DNA of 64,000 bases from JAKAFX01 sp049965715 (GCA_049965715.1 JBMFWA010000001.1:1-64000), one strand, 5' to 3'. Counted from the first letter of the stretch, positions 27,701-37,478 are shown. Notes: generated by a model not told the origin, from the letters alone. Made by a program: numbers and translations.

Positions 27701-28288
27701 TTATGCAGAATCCGTGGGCACCACCGATTTTCCCCGAAGAAAAATAATCATGAGGACAGCCCAAGTGGCTATGGCGGCAGTACCGAATGTCTCGAGTTCA
27801 GCACTTGAAGGCCAGTTCAAACCGAAACCGGCACCGGTTGCAATCGCTGCAACCAGGAGAATGTACCCGCTCCATGCCAGATTGTGAAGGGCAAGCCCAA
27901 TCCCCCATGTGATTATTGCTATATCGGCCAGGATAAAAAACCACAATGAAACAAAGTCATGGGGATATGTTCCACCATGATATATGCCAATGAGCGCAAG
28001 GAAGAGTGCGGCGATCATGAGAAACGAGCTTCCAGCGGATTCGATTCTGTTCCGAGAATAGAGGAGAAGCGAAATGGCGAAAATAAAGAGAAGGACTGAT
28101 GTAAACATGAGCCCCACGTTATAGACCCAGGGGTAATTTGCACCGGGAGACCCTAACTGGCTAAGTGCACCGGTGTAAAAGTCAAAACCGGGATTTATCA
28201 AAATTGCTGCTGTTATCCAGATTAATGCAGATATCATGGACAGAACTCCAAACCAGAGAAGGAATGAAGGCAGACGCTTGTACTCCAT
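27701..28288 (-). CDS. DUF998 family membrane protein
   Basis: A 195-residue membrane protein with six hydrophobic segments (about 8-32, 53-76, 88-103, 113-131, 137-153 and 165-183). The ALSQLG sequence after the first helix, NVGLMFTS in the second and the GGTYPHDFVS loop before the fourth fit DUF998. Function unknown. Convergent with the methylase gene. Confidence 0.75.
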   Translation of the reverse strand: MEYKRLPSFLLWFGVLSMISALIWITAAILINPGFDFYTGALSQLGSPGANYPWVYNVGLMFTSVLLFIFAISLLLYSRNRIESAGSSFLMIAALFLALIGIYHGGTYPHDFVSLWFFILADIAIITWGIGLALHNLAWSGYILLVAAIATGAGFGLNWPSSAELETFGTAAIATWAVLMIIFLRGKSVVPTDSA

Positions 28289-28358
28289 ATAAGACCAAAC
28301 CCATCAGCAGTTTATTACCTTTGTCAGTGACAGTTCCACATTGTTAAAGCGAAAACAC

Positions 28359-28568
28359 TCAAACAAGACCGAGGGCTTCAAGACCTTTTTTTATTGAGGT
28401 CTTATCCTTATCGGATAATGTGGAATACGGGATTCTCGGATTACCCAGCTCAACTCCTACAAGTCCCGAGGCGTACCGGTAACCTGACGTCAGTCCACCA
28501 GTTTTCAGAACGGAACGAACTTTAAGAATGAACCTCTGCTGGTCAAGAGCCTTCTTGAAATCGCCCAA
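28359..28568 (-). pseudogene. C-terminal fragment of a DHDPS/KDG-aldolase-like protein
   Basis: The 69-residue frame matches only the C-terminal helices expected of the dihydrodipicolinate synthase/2-keto-3-deoxygluconate aldolase family: a helix like KALDQQRFILKVRSVL, a GYRYASGLVGVELGNPRIPYS stretch and SDKDKTSIKKGLEALGLV. The TIM-barrel body with the catalytic lysine and tyrosine (about 220 residues) is missing, and no related sequence occurs upstream before deoC. The start is a TTG with no proper promoter. I read it as a deletion remnant; it could be a small unrelated protein. Confidence 0.5.
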
Positions 28569-28737
28569 GTATAAATAAAAATTTTAGCAGGTCTGAACAG
28601 TCTTTGTTATCTATATAGAACATGACTTAATAGGTCAAATATTTTCATAGGTTCAAAACCGTAATATTAATATTCACGCACAATGGGAAAAATAATGAAT
28701 AGTGTCCTGTGATAACAGTGAGGGGAAGGATAAAAGA

Positions 28738-29477
28738 ATGAATCATAAACCGGTAAGCGTCGAAAAAGTACTGAAGATGGTTGATCACACAAAACTGAAA
28801 CCTTTTGAGACAGAGAGAAGCATACGTGAACTGATAGAAGAAGCAGTTAATCTGGGCACCTATTCCATATGTATTGAACCAAATTACCTGAAATACTCGA
28901 GGGAATTTATAAACACAAAGCATTTTGATCTGAAAATTGCAGTTGTAGTGGACTTCCCATTCGGTGCTGGAACTACCGAATCAAGAATCATGATGATCAA
29001 CGAATATTCGAAAATGGCAGAAGAACTGGATATTGTTGTTCAGATAGGTTTCGTAAAATCCAAGCAGTTCAATCTTGTGGATGAAGACTTAAAGAAAGTA
29101 GTGAAGGCAGCCCATAACAACGATAGAGTTATCAAGATAATAGTAGAAGACGCTTATACAACCCTGGATGAAAAAAAGGAGCTCGGATAGTTATGCAGTC
29201 AGGCGCAGACTTTATCAAGACAGGAACAGGGTTTGAGGATAAGGAATATGCCGCATCACTGGGCAATAAGACAGGTGCACAAGTTGAAAATGTCAGAATG
29301 ATGGCAGAATTTTCCGCCAGATACAACCCCAGCATTGGAATAAAGGCTGCAGGCGGGATTCACTCTTACAGTGACGCCATAAATCTGCTTGAGGCTTCTG
29401 GAAGGGAAGCCGATCCGAGAAGATTCAGAATAGGGGCAAGCAGCACTCAAAAAATCAAGGATAGTGCAGTTCAGTAG
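28738..29477 (+). pseudogene. deoC: Deoxyribose-phosphate aldolase, frameshifted
   Basis: DeoC splits 2-deoxyribose 5-phosphate into glyceraldehyde 3-phosphate and acetaldehyde. The first part (28738-29190, 150 residues) carries the N-terminal VDHTKLKPF and VVDFPFGAGTT and ends in DEKKELG followed by TAG at 29188. The rest continues in another frame from about 29184, including IVMQSGADFIKTGTGF with the Schiff-base lysine, and ends AAGGIHSYSDA...RIGASST at 29477. The normal enzyme reads ELxxIVMQSGADF, so a short indel at about 29180-29188 explains the break. Both halves keep all conserved residues: a recent mutation or an assembly error. Confidence 0.85.
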
Positions 29478-29556
29478 AGGGTACAAATATCCATAATATA
29501 CCCGGTTCAAAAATTAGAGGTCACACTTCAAACGATTAATGTCCCAGGAAACAGCA

Positions 29557-29571
29557 CCATATTTAATATGG
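29557..29571. promoter_or_regulatory. Palindromic TATA region of the ArsA-like gene
   Basis: CCATATT T AATATGG, a perfect 7-bp inverted repeat around one base, with the TATA element ATTTAATAT inside it, centred 24 bases before the ATG at 29588. Part of the symmetry comes from AT-richness; the outer CC/GG pairs make it less trivial. Confidence 0.4.
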
Positions 29572-29587
29572 CAGGCAATAACTTATC

Positions 29588-30394
29588 ATGATTCTGGCAT
29601 TTATAGGGAAAGGCGGTGTTGGAAAGACCTCAATATCATCATCGTTTGCACTGGAACTTTCTAATTTGGGGAGAACTATAATCGTTTCGACCGATTTCAT
29701 GCCATCATTACGGTATATATTTTCTGAAAATGACAAAGTGAAATTCCTCGAGTTATCGGAGAAGGAGGTTGCAAGAAGATGGGTAGACAGGTACGGGGAA
29801 GAGGTGCTTTCTATTATTCATGAATTCATCAATACTGATGAGTCTGTACTGCAGCACATCTCCACAGCTCCGGGCGTTGCGGAAGAATTTATGATATCAA
29901 ACCTCATTGAAATTGAAAATTCCGGCGATTATGATTACGTGGTCTGGGATACTCCTGCATCATCTTCCACAATGCATCTGCTGAACGTGGAAAGGGACTT
30001 CTACAACCATCTGGGAAGGGATATTCAGTATTATCTCAAACTAAAGGAAAGATTTGGGAAATCTCATGCCCTTGAAATATTGAATGAATGGAGGGATCTC
30101 GCCAATAAAGTGTGGAACGATCTCTCAAAAACAAGTTTCTTTCTTATCACAACTCCCGACGAATTGAGTCTCGTTCAGTCCGAGGAGATAAGCAAAGATT
30201 TTGTCAAAATGGGTTTGCAAATCAGGACAAGGATATGCAACAGGGTAAAGAATAACCTCAATGATCCCGTCAACTGTGATATCGTAATACCAGAAATGCA
30301 AGGAAAACCAAGAGAAATCGCAGAAAAAATGCGATTAGAGATTAGGCCTAAGTTGCATTCTATTATTGATGGCGCAAAACTTCAATCAAATTGA
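29588..30394 (+). CDS. ArsA/Get3-like P-loop ATPase
   Basis: Deviant Walker A GKGGVGKTSISSSFA at about residues 7-21 and the switch II-like VVWDTPASSSTMHLL at about 118-132 place it among ArsA/Get3/CooC ATPases. At 268 residues it is shorter than classic Get3 (about 310-330) and lacks the CxxC zinc motif used for Get3 dimerisation. It might insert tail-anchored proteins or act in metal handling; no partner transporter is adjacent, so I leave this open. Leaderless promoter with a palindrome upstream. It follows the broken deoC. Confidence 0.78.
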   Translation: MILAFIGKGGVGKTSISSSFALELSNLGRTIIVSTDFMPSLRYIFSENDKVKFLELSEKEVARRWVDRYGEEVLSIIHEFINTDESVLQHISTAPGVAEEFMISNLIEIENSGDYDYVVWDTPASSSTMHLLNVERDFYNHLGRDIQYYLKLKERFGKSHALEILNEWRDLANKVWNDLSKTSFFLITTPDELSLVQSEEISKDFVKMGLQIRTRICNRVKNNLNDPVNCDIVIPEMQGKPREIAEKMRLEIRPKLHSIIDGAKLQSN

Positions 30395-30406
30395 TTTCAG
30401 AATATA

Positions 30407-32395
30407 CTAAGTAGCCGTCCGGGGTTTCCCACCCAGGATGTCATCAATGGAAATCCGGCTGACCGTTTCGCCAATTTCCTTTTCATGTCTGATACCTTTT
30501 TGATCTTCTCCGAGAGAGAAGTAAAATACTTTAGAAATGTTCGTGCTTCTCTCCAGATCTATGGTTCCATTCCTGTGCCGGATTCTTCCAGCCGCTGAAT
30601 CACGGAATTCTGCGTTTCCTGCAACAACGAGATCAAAAGGTGGTTCAAACCCAACGGTGAACGCAGAGCCGTTTCTTAAGTATAACGGATATTCATCATC
30701 AGAGGTAATATAGGAAGGTCCAGAATAATGAATTCCGCTCCAAAAACTGAACCATTCCCCATCAGGCAGGTAAACAGTTCTCTGCGTCTTTCCGGATTCC
30801 AGCAAGGGTGCATACAACAGGCTCTTTCCTATCATATACTGGTCATCGATTGCATAGGTATCCTCATCATCCGCAAATTCATAGCAAAGCGGCCTGACAA
30901 CAGGATGACCTGAAATGTGGCTTTCCATTTCAATGGAGTAAATATATGGGATGAAATAATATCTAATATCTATGCATTTTTTCAAACTGTCCCGGATTTT
31001 CTTTGGAAACCTGAAGAGCTCCTGATCATTTTCGCCTTTTGCTTTATGGTTTCTGTAAAACGGAAAGAGCAAAGCCATCCTGTAATACAGCTCAACCAGT
31101 TCCGGGTCGCTTTTACCAATGAAACCTCCGAGATCACAACCAGCTATGGGTAGACCGGACAGGGAGAGAGAGGCGATCAGAGAGATCTGCAGCTTCAAAT
31201 CTTTCGTTCCCGAAGTATTGTCGCCGGTCCATACAGCAGCAAAGCTCTGAATACCCGAGTAGCCCGATCTTGACAGTATAAATGGCTCCTCCACGACTTC
31301 CCTGGCCCCGGCAAACGTGGCCATCGCCTCAAAATAGGGAAAAGCGTTCGCCGCATCGGAATGCGGTACAATTCTGTCTCCAATCCTGTGGATTAACATT
31401 CCACCGTGATCGTGATCCAGATTCCAGTTCGCGGAGGGGCTGGGTTCATTCATATCAATCCAGATGCCGTCTCCAGAAGTCCTGAGCCATCCGGATACAT
31501 GACTGCTCCACCACTTTCGTGTTCTGGTGTCATAAAAATCAGGAAAAGCAACGAGACCCGGCCATGATCTTTCAACATAGAGTTCTCCGGAATCTCTCTG
31601 GCAGAGAAGTCCAAGGCTCTCCTTGAATAATGGCAGATTCTGATCAACCTTCACATATGGGTCAATGATCGTGACGAGCTTCACACCCCGGCTCTGGAGA
31701 TCTTTTCTGAATTTTTCATGGTCTGGAAAATAACTGCCCCATGTGAACGTGTTATACGAGTCCTGGTAATCTATATCAAGATACAGTGCTCCAACCCTGA
31801 ACTCCTTCAGATATTCGTCAAGAATCTCAAGCGCCTTCCCCTGAGGATAATACGAATATCTGCTTATCTGGTGCTCCAGCGACCATCTTGGGGGCAGGAA
31901 CGGCTTCCCTGTAAGATCTGTGTATCTTTCAATGACGCTTTCTATTGAAGGGCCGTCTATGATGTAAAAATCGGCTGATCGTGAGTGAACGGTGATGGTG
32001 ATTTTATCGTAATTTTCAACCCCGAAATCAAAATCAATCAGTCCCGGAAAATTTACGAAATACCCCCTGGCATTTCCTTTCAACACTGTTATGAAGAAAG
32101 GTATGGATACGTATAGTGGATCTTTCCTGTATTCGTAAGCAAAGGCATCACTGTTCCATGACCTGAATTTCCCCATTCTCCTGTCAATGTCATATGCTCT
32201 CTCGCCCAATCCCAGAACATGCTCCCTGACTGCTAAAGGCATCGTGATGCGCAGGGATTCACCGATTTCCTCAACCATATAGTATTCCTGGCTCTTGTCG
32301 GGCGATTTCCCTAAGAATTCATACTCCACCACTGGAATATAATCATTTATGGAGACCTTATGAATGCCATTCCAAAGTGTTCTGTATATTCTCAT
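30407..32395 (-). CDS. malA: GH31 alpha-glucosidase
   Basis: Hydrolyses alpha-1,4 (and related) glucosidic bonds from the non-reducing end. The catalytic nucleophile is Asp314 in GIWIDMNEPS and the acid/base is Asp392 in VWTGDNTSG. Upstream is the substrate-binding YLDIDYQDSYNTFTWG block. The 662-residue length is close to the Sulfolobus MalA enzyme (about 690); there is no signal peptide, so it acts in the cytosol, possibly on glycogen or imported oligosaccharides. The neighbouring MFS paralogues might import sugars, but that is only a guess. Confidence 0.92.
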   Translation of the reverse strand: MRIYRTLWNGIHKVSINDYIPVVEYEFLGKSPDKSQEYYMVEEIGESLRITMPLAVREHVLGLGERAYDIDRRMGKFRSWNSDAFAYEYRKDPLYVSIPFFITVLKGNARGYFVNFPGLIDFDFGVENYDKITITVHSRSADFYIIDGPSIESVIERYTDLTGKPFLPPRWSLEHQISRYSYYPQGKALEILDEYLKEFRVGALYLDIDYQDSYNTFTWGSYFPDHEKFRKDLQSRGVKLVTIIDPYVKVDQNLPLFKESLGLLCQRDSGELYVERSWPGLVAFPDFYDTRTRKWWSSHVSGWLRTSGDGIWIDMNEPSPSANWNLDHDHGGMLIHRIGDRIVPHSDAANAFPYFEAMATFAGAREVVEEPFILSRSGYSGIQSFAAVWTGDNTSGTKDLKLQISLIASLSLSGLPIAGCDLGGFIGKSDPELVELYYRMALLFPFYRNHKAKGENDQELFRFPKKIRDSLKKCIDIRYYFIPYIYSIEMESHISGHPVVRPLCYEFADDEDTYAIDDQYMIGKSLLYAPLLESGKTQRTVYLPDGEWFSFWSGIHYSGPSYITSDDEYPLYLRNGSAFTVGFEPPFDLVVAGNAEFRDSAAGRIRHRNGTIDLERSTNISKVFYFSLGEDQKGIRHEKEIGETVSRISIDDILGGKPRTAT

Positions 32396-32477
32396 TTACG
32401 ATGTGAAGATGAGACAGTGAAAAAAGTTTATGATTCCAGGCTTAAACCTGCAGAATGGAGATCAGACAGAAGAATAA

Positions 32478-33245
32478 TCATGGAAATGCCAGTTCCATTT
32501 TTATGGGCGCGTGATCTGAACCTCCAAGCTGAGAGAGTATGCTGGAACTCACAACATTCTTCTCAAGTTCATGGGAAACAATGAAATAATCTATTCTCCA
32601 GCCTATGTTTTTCTCTCTGGCATTGAATCTGTATGACCACCACGTGTAATTGCCCCCTTCCCTGTTGAACATACGGAAAGTATCCAGGTAACCTCTGGAC
32701 AGAAATTCTGTCATCCAGTTTCTCTCCTGAACTGTGAAACCTGCATTCATTTCATTCTCCTTTGGTCTGGCAATATCGATCTCATCATGAGCAACATTGA
32801 GGTCTCCGCAAATTACAAGGGGTTTAGTTTTTCTCAGATTCTCTGCCCATTTCTCAAAATTCCTGTTATACTCAAGCTTGTAATCCAGTCTCGTCAAACC
32901 CCTCTGCGAATTGGGAAAATATGCATTTATGACCCAGAAATTCTGAAATTCCAGTGCAAGTACCCTGCCTTCAGAATCGAACTTTTTTGAACCCATTCCC
33001 TTCACGACAGAAAGCGGTGCAGATCTGGAAAGAGTGAGCGTGCCGCTGTAACCTTTCTTCTCTGCTGGATTTATAAACATCGAGTATCCAAGGTTCCTGA
33101 TCTCTTCAGGAAGTGTGGACTCGTCGGCCTTGACTTCCTGGAGGCATACTATGTCAGCGTCTATTTTCTTCAGAGTTTCCAGGAGCCCGTTTTTTAGGGC
33201 AGCTCTGATTCCATTCACGTTCCAGGATGTTATGGAGATTTTCAT
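32478..33245 (-). CDS. xth: Exodeoxyribonuclease III / AP endonuclease
   Basis: Cuts DNA at abasic sites and acts as a 3' exonuclease/phosphatase. The AP-endonuclease 1 family motifs are all present in 255 residues: WNVNGIRA near the start, LQEVKADE (about 35-42), GDLNVAHDEIDIARP (about 147-161), GWRIDYFIVS (about 216-225) and GSDHAPI at the C-terminus. Together with nth and the UDG in this window it supplies a base-excision repair set. Confidence 0.94.
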   Translation of the reverse strand: MKISITSWNVNGIRAALKNGLLETLKKIDADIVCLQEVKADESTLPEEIRNLGYSMFINPAEKKGYSGTLTLSRSAPLSVVKGMGSKKFDSEGRVLALEFQNFWVINAYFPNSQRGLTRLDYKLEYNRNFEKWAENLRKTKPLVICGDLNVAHDEIDIARPKENEMNAGFTVQERNWMTEFLSRGYLDTFRMFNREGGNYTWWSYRFNAREKNIGWRIDYFIVSHELEKNVVSSSILSQLGGSDHAPIKMELAFP

Positions 33246-33308
33246 TTATGCGTAATGTGATCACAGATAAAATTTGTTTTATGCAAAGCTTCTGTTGGCG
33301 TTGAACAA

Positions 33309-34544
33309 CTAAGACCTGGAGGCCATATAAAGTACTACAGCCCCTATCATATAGAACAATGAGGATGTTGTGAAAAGTGCTATGAATCCGGAAGACGAGG
33401 ACTGGTTAAAAATGAAGAGCATAAGGCCGTATATCAGAGGCGAGATTGTAGACGCACCCGCAAGGGCAAGGTAGAAAATTGACATGTATTTTCCAGACTC
33501 GTGTTCAGGAACAAGATCTCCGGCTATTGCAAAAGAAACGCTGTAGAAGGTACCGTATGTTGCTCCAATGACAGAGCCCAACAGCAGAAAAATGTAGAAG
33601 GATCTGAAATACGGTATTATTAGAGTGGGGATGGAAGCGATGGCAGCATCAGCTACAATAATATTCCACCTTCCTATCCTGTTGGAGAAATGACCAAGCA
33701 CTATTGAAGACACAGCTGAAATTGCCAGGACAAGAATGCCTGCAATTGCAACATAAGTTGCAGGATCGCTTACATTGAGAATTTCTTTGAAGAAATAAAG
33801 TTCGAAATAGGTCAGACCCGTGATACCCGAGAACACAAAAAAACTTCCAACAATGAGCCTTGAGAATTTCCTCATATTGATTGGTATTTTTCTGATCCTT
33901 GCAAGACGGATTCTCAACCTGCTGAGGTTGGACCCAAGCGATGCGAACCTCCTGTTCTTAATGGCAAATATTGTTCCACCTCCGGTGATCGCAATACCCG
34001 CAGCGATAGAGTATAAATCCCCGTTCCGGAATGGAGATGCGATAAAAAATGATGTTATGCCGAAACCAAGCGCGGAACCTATCAGACTGAACAGGCCGTT
34101 TATTCCCGCCGAGGTGCCCCTCTGTTCTCTACTCTCTATTTCAGCCAGAATGGGCTGCGTAGCTCCTATTGCAAGATTGGAAAAAGCCTGCAGCAGTATG
34201 TAACCGGCAAGCACTTCGTAAATAGATTTAGAGAAAACGGCCTCTGCAATCAGTGTGAAAAAAACCACGGTAACGCCCGCTATAATGTAAGGGGATCGTT
34301 TGTCTTTCGAAATCCTGATGCGATCACTGAATGTGCCAGAGAACAGATTGCCAAAAATTCCAAAGGCATTACCGACTGATGCCGTCACACCAAGCATTAT
34401 CCCCATCTCGGCAGGACCAACGACTGAACTTACCTGCAACGGCAAGATCAAAGCCTCAAAGGATATCCAGAGATAATTCACGCCAAGGTAGAGCAGATTG
34501 TATCCAACAATAAACCGGTTGGTAAGCCTTGGCGAAGAATCCAT
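33309..34544 (-). CDS. MFS transporter (paralogue A)
   Basis: A 411-residue, 12-helix major facilitator transporter. N-terminal segment LGVNYLWISFEALILPLQV and the loop GTFSDRIR between helices 2 and 3 correspond to MFS motif A; the equivalent GHFSNRIGRW occurs in the second half. Closely similar along its whole length to the next gene, showing tandem duplication. Substrate unknown; sequences like this are often called sugar/glycoside carriers in acidophiles, but nothing here proves it. Confidence 0.85.
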   Translation of the reverse strand: MDSSPRLTNRFIVGYNLLYLGVNYLWISFEALILPLQVSSVVGPAEMGIMLGVTASVGNAFGIFGNLFSGTFSDRIRISKDKRSPYIIAGVTVVFFTLIAEAVFSKSIYEVLAGYILLQAFSNLAIGATQPILAEIESREQRGTSAGINGLFSLIGSALGFGITSFFIASPFRNGDLYSIAAGIAITGGGTIFAIKNRRFASLGSNLSRLRIRLARIRKIPINMRKFSRLIVGSFFVFSGITGLTYFELYFFKEILNVSDPATYVAIAGILVLAISAVSSIVLGHFSNRIGRWNIIVADAAIASIPTLIIPYFRSFYIFLLLGSVIGATYGTFYSVSFAIAGDLVPEHESGKYMSIFYLALAGASTISPLIYGLMLFIFNQSSSSGFIALFTTSSLFYMIGAVVLYMASRS

Positions 34545-34580
34545 ATCTTTCAGTAATGTTCACTGATTTTATTAATATAT

Positions 34581-35834
34581 TCAAACGAATAATTTATTGG
34601 TGCTGTTCCTGTCTCTCCTCAGTCTGTAAAGGAAGAAAAGACCTATAAAATAGAATGCGGCAGACATTTCAAATATGGTGGTAAAGCCCATTGTATATGA
34701 GGTACCAAAAATTTCCAGTATTATGCCGTAAAATAAGGTGGAAAAAGCAGAAGATCCTCCCACTGCTATATTATAATAAGCCATGTATTTACCTGCGTCT
34801 TCTGGGGGCGCCATATCACTTGCAAGGGCTTTGGAAACGGTAAAATAGGTCCCGTAGCTGATGCCTATAAACGATCCCAGAATGAGGAAATTGGTGAAGG
34901 TAGGGATCGAGGGAATTAGGGCCGTGGCAATCCCAGCAATGATTGTTGAGAAAATAAGAATCTTCCATCGTCCATACCTGTCGGAAAGAGATCCGAACAG
35001 GGCAGCGCCAAGTGCAGAAAACACCAGTACAAATATTCCGGAAATGGCAACAAGTCCCGCAGGGTCTGACGATCCAAGCACATCGCTGAAATAATACAGT
35101 TCAAAGAAACTTAAACCGGTTATTCCGAGAAAGAAAAGGAAGCTGGCTCCCACAAGCCAGAAAAAATCCTGGGCAGTTTTATTAGGATTGAATATCTCAA
35201 GAAAGACTTTCAGAGGGTGAAAGGTATTTCTGGGCAAGGCATCATCATCTTTCCTGACGGTGAGAGTTGTGACGATTGCAGTTCCCATCAGCACCATAAC
35301 AATCACAATCAGGGAAAATGAGAACGCTCCTGCGGAGATAAGATAACCAGTCAGTCCAAGGCCCATTGCAGTGCCTGCAAGGGTAAAAACGCCATTTATC
35401 CCGGCAGCAGTCCCTCTTTGATTTTCCTGTATGAGGTCCCTGAGGAGAGGTTGATAGGCCCCAGAAGACACATTGGAACCTATCTGGATGGAGAGAAATA
35501 TGACAAAAACCACCAGTACTGATCTTATGGGAAGCAGGCTGAAGGCGACAGCAACTATGGTGAAGATCGATCCCAGGATGATGTAAGGTCCCCTCTTCCC
35601 CCACAGTATACTGTGATTGTCGCTCAACACTCCGGAAAATAGTGAAATAAATACTCCCACAGCAATTGCAATGAAAGCAATTATGCCAAGTTCAAGACCA
35701 GGGGTGGAAGTTCCGGTTGCAACTTCCAGTTGAAGAGGCAGTATAAGGCTTTCGAAGGATATCCACAGATAGTTTGTACCCAGGTGTACAGAGTTCAGCG
35801 AGAGCAGAAATGGAATAGATCTTCTGGTTTCCAA
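34581..35834 (-). CDS. MFS transporter (paralogue B)
   Basis: A 417-residue, 12-helix transporter paralogous to the neighbour at 33309. Shared landmarks: LGTNYLWISFESLILPLQL at the N-terminus, the LFSGVLSDN loop, QRGTAAGINGVF in the middle and GSLSDRYGRWKIL in the second half. The 36-bp gap and same strand suggest one operon. Substrate unknown. Confidence 0.85.
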   Translation of the reverse strand: METRRSIPFLLSLNSVHLGTNYLWISFESLILPLQLEVATGTSTPGLELGIIAFIAIAVGVFISLFSGVLSDNHSILWGKRGPYIILGSIFTIVAVAFSLLPIRSVLVVFVIFLSIQIGSNVSSGAYQPLLRDLIQENQRGTAAGINGVFTLAGTAMGLGLTGYLISAGAFSFSLIVIVMVLMGTAIVTTLTVRKDDDALPRNTFHPLKVFLEIFNPNKTAQDFFWLVGASFLFFLGITGLSFFELYYFSDVLGSSDPAGLVAISGIFVLVFSALGAALFGSLSDRYGRWKILIFSTIIAGIATALIPSIPTFTNFLILGSFIGISYGTYFTVSKALASDMAPPEDAGKYMAYYNIAVGGSSAFSTLFYGIILEIFGTSYTMGFTTIFEMSAAFYFIGLFFLYRLRRDRNSTNKLFV

Positions 35835-35934
35835 TATTTACGTATTATGTACTGCAGATTAAATTTATCATATAAGGACAGCGGGCAAATGCAGAAAGAT
35901 CAAGCTGTTATATCAGAGTAAAACATGTCACCTC

Positions 35935-36210
35935 ATGGCAGAAAAAATAAAATGTTCGCACATTCTTGTTGAGAAGGAGAGCACGGCAAAAGAGATTCTT
36001 GCAAAGCTCCAGAAAGGAGAAAGCTTCGCCAAACTCGCAGAGCAGTATTCAATAGATGGGACAAGAAAAAGGGGAGGAGATCTGGGCTCGTTCGGCAGGG
36101 GAGCCATGGTCAAGGAATTTGAGAAAGCTGCCTTTGATCTCAAAAAGGGGGAAATTTCCGGTATAGTAAAAACGCAATTCGGTTATCACATTATAAAGAG
36201 AACCGGTTGA
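35935..36210 (+). CDS. Parvulin-type peptidyl-prolyl isomerase
   Basis: Speeds cis-trans isomerisation of prolyl bonds. The 91 residues are a bare parvulin domain: KCSHILVEKE at the start, KGESFAKLAEQYSIDGTRKRGGDLG (about 28-52) and the C-terminal FGYHIIKRTG. There is no signal peptide, so it works in the cytosol, unlike bacterial SurA/PrsA. It stands alone, convergent with the DEAD-box helicase gene. Confidence 0.93.
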   Translation: MAEKIKCSHILVEKESTAKEILAKLQKGESFAKLAEQYSIDGTRKRGGDLGSFGRGAMVKEFEKAAFDLKKGEISGIVKTQFGYHIIKRTG

Positions 36211-36218
36211 AGTCAGAT

Positions 36219-37478
36219 TCAGTAGTACTGTCTGCTTCTGTAGTTTCCCTCTCTTCTACGACCAGTATCCCTTCTTCCGTGTTCTCCTCTTCTGGTCGAC
36301 CCCTGGCCTCTTCTATCTTCCCTTCTTATCATTCCTCTGGAAACTACCTTCATATCGGCAAATTCGTCAATATCCATCTCTATTCTTACCATCTCGATGT
36401 TTGCCCTCTGCTTAATTTCCCTTATAAGTCTCTTCTGAGAATCGTTTATTATGGTGTATGCGCGGCCTTCCTTGCCCATTCTAGCTGATCTTCCAACCCT
36501 GTGTATATAGGCAACCGGATCATCTGGCGCATCATAATTGATTATATCAGTAATATCCGGTATATCAAGACCCCTTGCAGCCACGTTGGTGGCGACAAGC
36601 ACATTTTCTCCGCCCCTGAAGGCATTCATGGCCCTTTCCCTTTCAGCCTGTGAAATGTCTCCGTGTATCAGTGAAGCTGAAAAACCATTTTTCTTCATGG
36701 TGGCATATACCCTGTCCGCCATGTCCTTAGTGTTGGTGAAAATTATGGATTTTGCAGGTTTGTATTGTGAGAAATATGCCATAAGCATGGCAAACTTCTT
36801 GTCCTGGTCGGTTACACTGTAGTAGTGCGATATGGTTTCCACAGTTACCTTTTCCTCCTCGCCTATGGTGATATTTCTTCTTTCCCTGTTCATGTATTTC
36901 TTTGCCAGTTCCACGATCTCTTTTGGCATAGTAGCAGAGAAAAGAAGGGTCTGTCTGCTTCTCGGTGTATGGGATATTATCAGCTTTATATCATCAATGA
37001 AACCCATGTCGAGCATTATATCTGCCTCGTCAAGCACAAGAAATCTCAAGCCGCTAAGATCCAGATCCTTTCTCTCTATAAGATCTAGAATTCTTCCCGG
37101 TGTTCCAACTACAATGTTTGCACCCATCTTCAGAGAGTTTATCTGAACATTGATGGACGCTCCACCGTAAACCGTTACAACCTTCAGCTTGTATGCTTTG
37201 CTCATCTTCTGTGCAACATCAGAAACCTGCAATGCGAGTTCTCTGGTCGGAAGCACAACGAGTGCTTCAGGCAAGGATCTCTTCTCTATTCTGTCAATGA
37301 TTGGTATTAAAAATGCCCCAGTCTTCCCGGAACCAGTCTTTGACCTAACTGTCACATCATCCTCAGAAAGAATCAAGGGTATAACAACCTCTTGTACCTC
37401 CGTTGGATTTATAAAACTCATTTTCTTGAGGGAGGAGGTGAGTTCGGGCCTTATCCCCAGTTCTTCAAATGTCTTCAA
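36219..37478 (-). CDS. DEAD-box RNA helicase
   Basis: ATP-dependent RNA unwinding. All helicase motifs are seen in order: Q-motif region with FEELGIRPEL, motif I KTGSGKT (about 46-52), PTRELALQ, GTPGRIL, DEAD (about 150-153), SAT, the C-terminal TNTKDMAD region, ATNVAARGLDIPD and HRVGRSARMG. After residue 380 comes a basic Arg/Gly tail (RREDRRGQGSTRRGEHGRR), which probably binds RNA. The 419-residue length is like bacterial cold-shock helicases and archaeal DEAD proteins. Confidence 0.94.
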   Translation of the reverse strand: MKTFEELGIRPELTSSLKKMSFINPTEVQEVVIPLILSEDDVTVRSKTGSGKTGAFLIPIIDRIEKRSLPEALVVLPTRELALQVSDVAQKMSKAYKLKVVTVYGGASINVQINSLKMGANIVVGTPGRILDLIERKDLDLSGLRFLVLDEADIMLDMGFIDDIKLIISHTPRSRQTLLFSATMPKEIVELAKKYMNRERRNITIGEEEKVTVETISHYYSVTDQDKKFAMLMAYFSQYKPAKSIIFTNTKDMADRVYATMKKNGFSASLIHGDISQAERERAMNAFRGGENVLVATNVAARGLDIPDITDIINYDAPDDPVAYIHRVGRSARMGKEGRAYTIINDSQKRLIREIKQRANIEMVRIEMDIDEFADMKVVSRGMIRREDRRGQGSTRRGEHGRRDTGRRREGNYRSRQYY

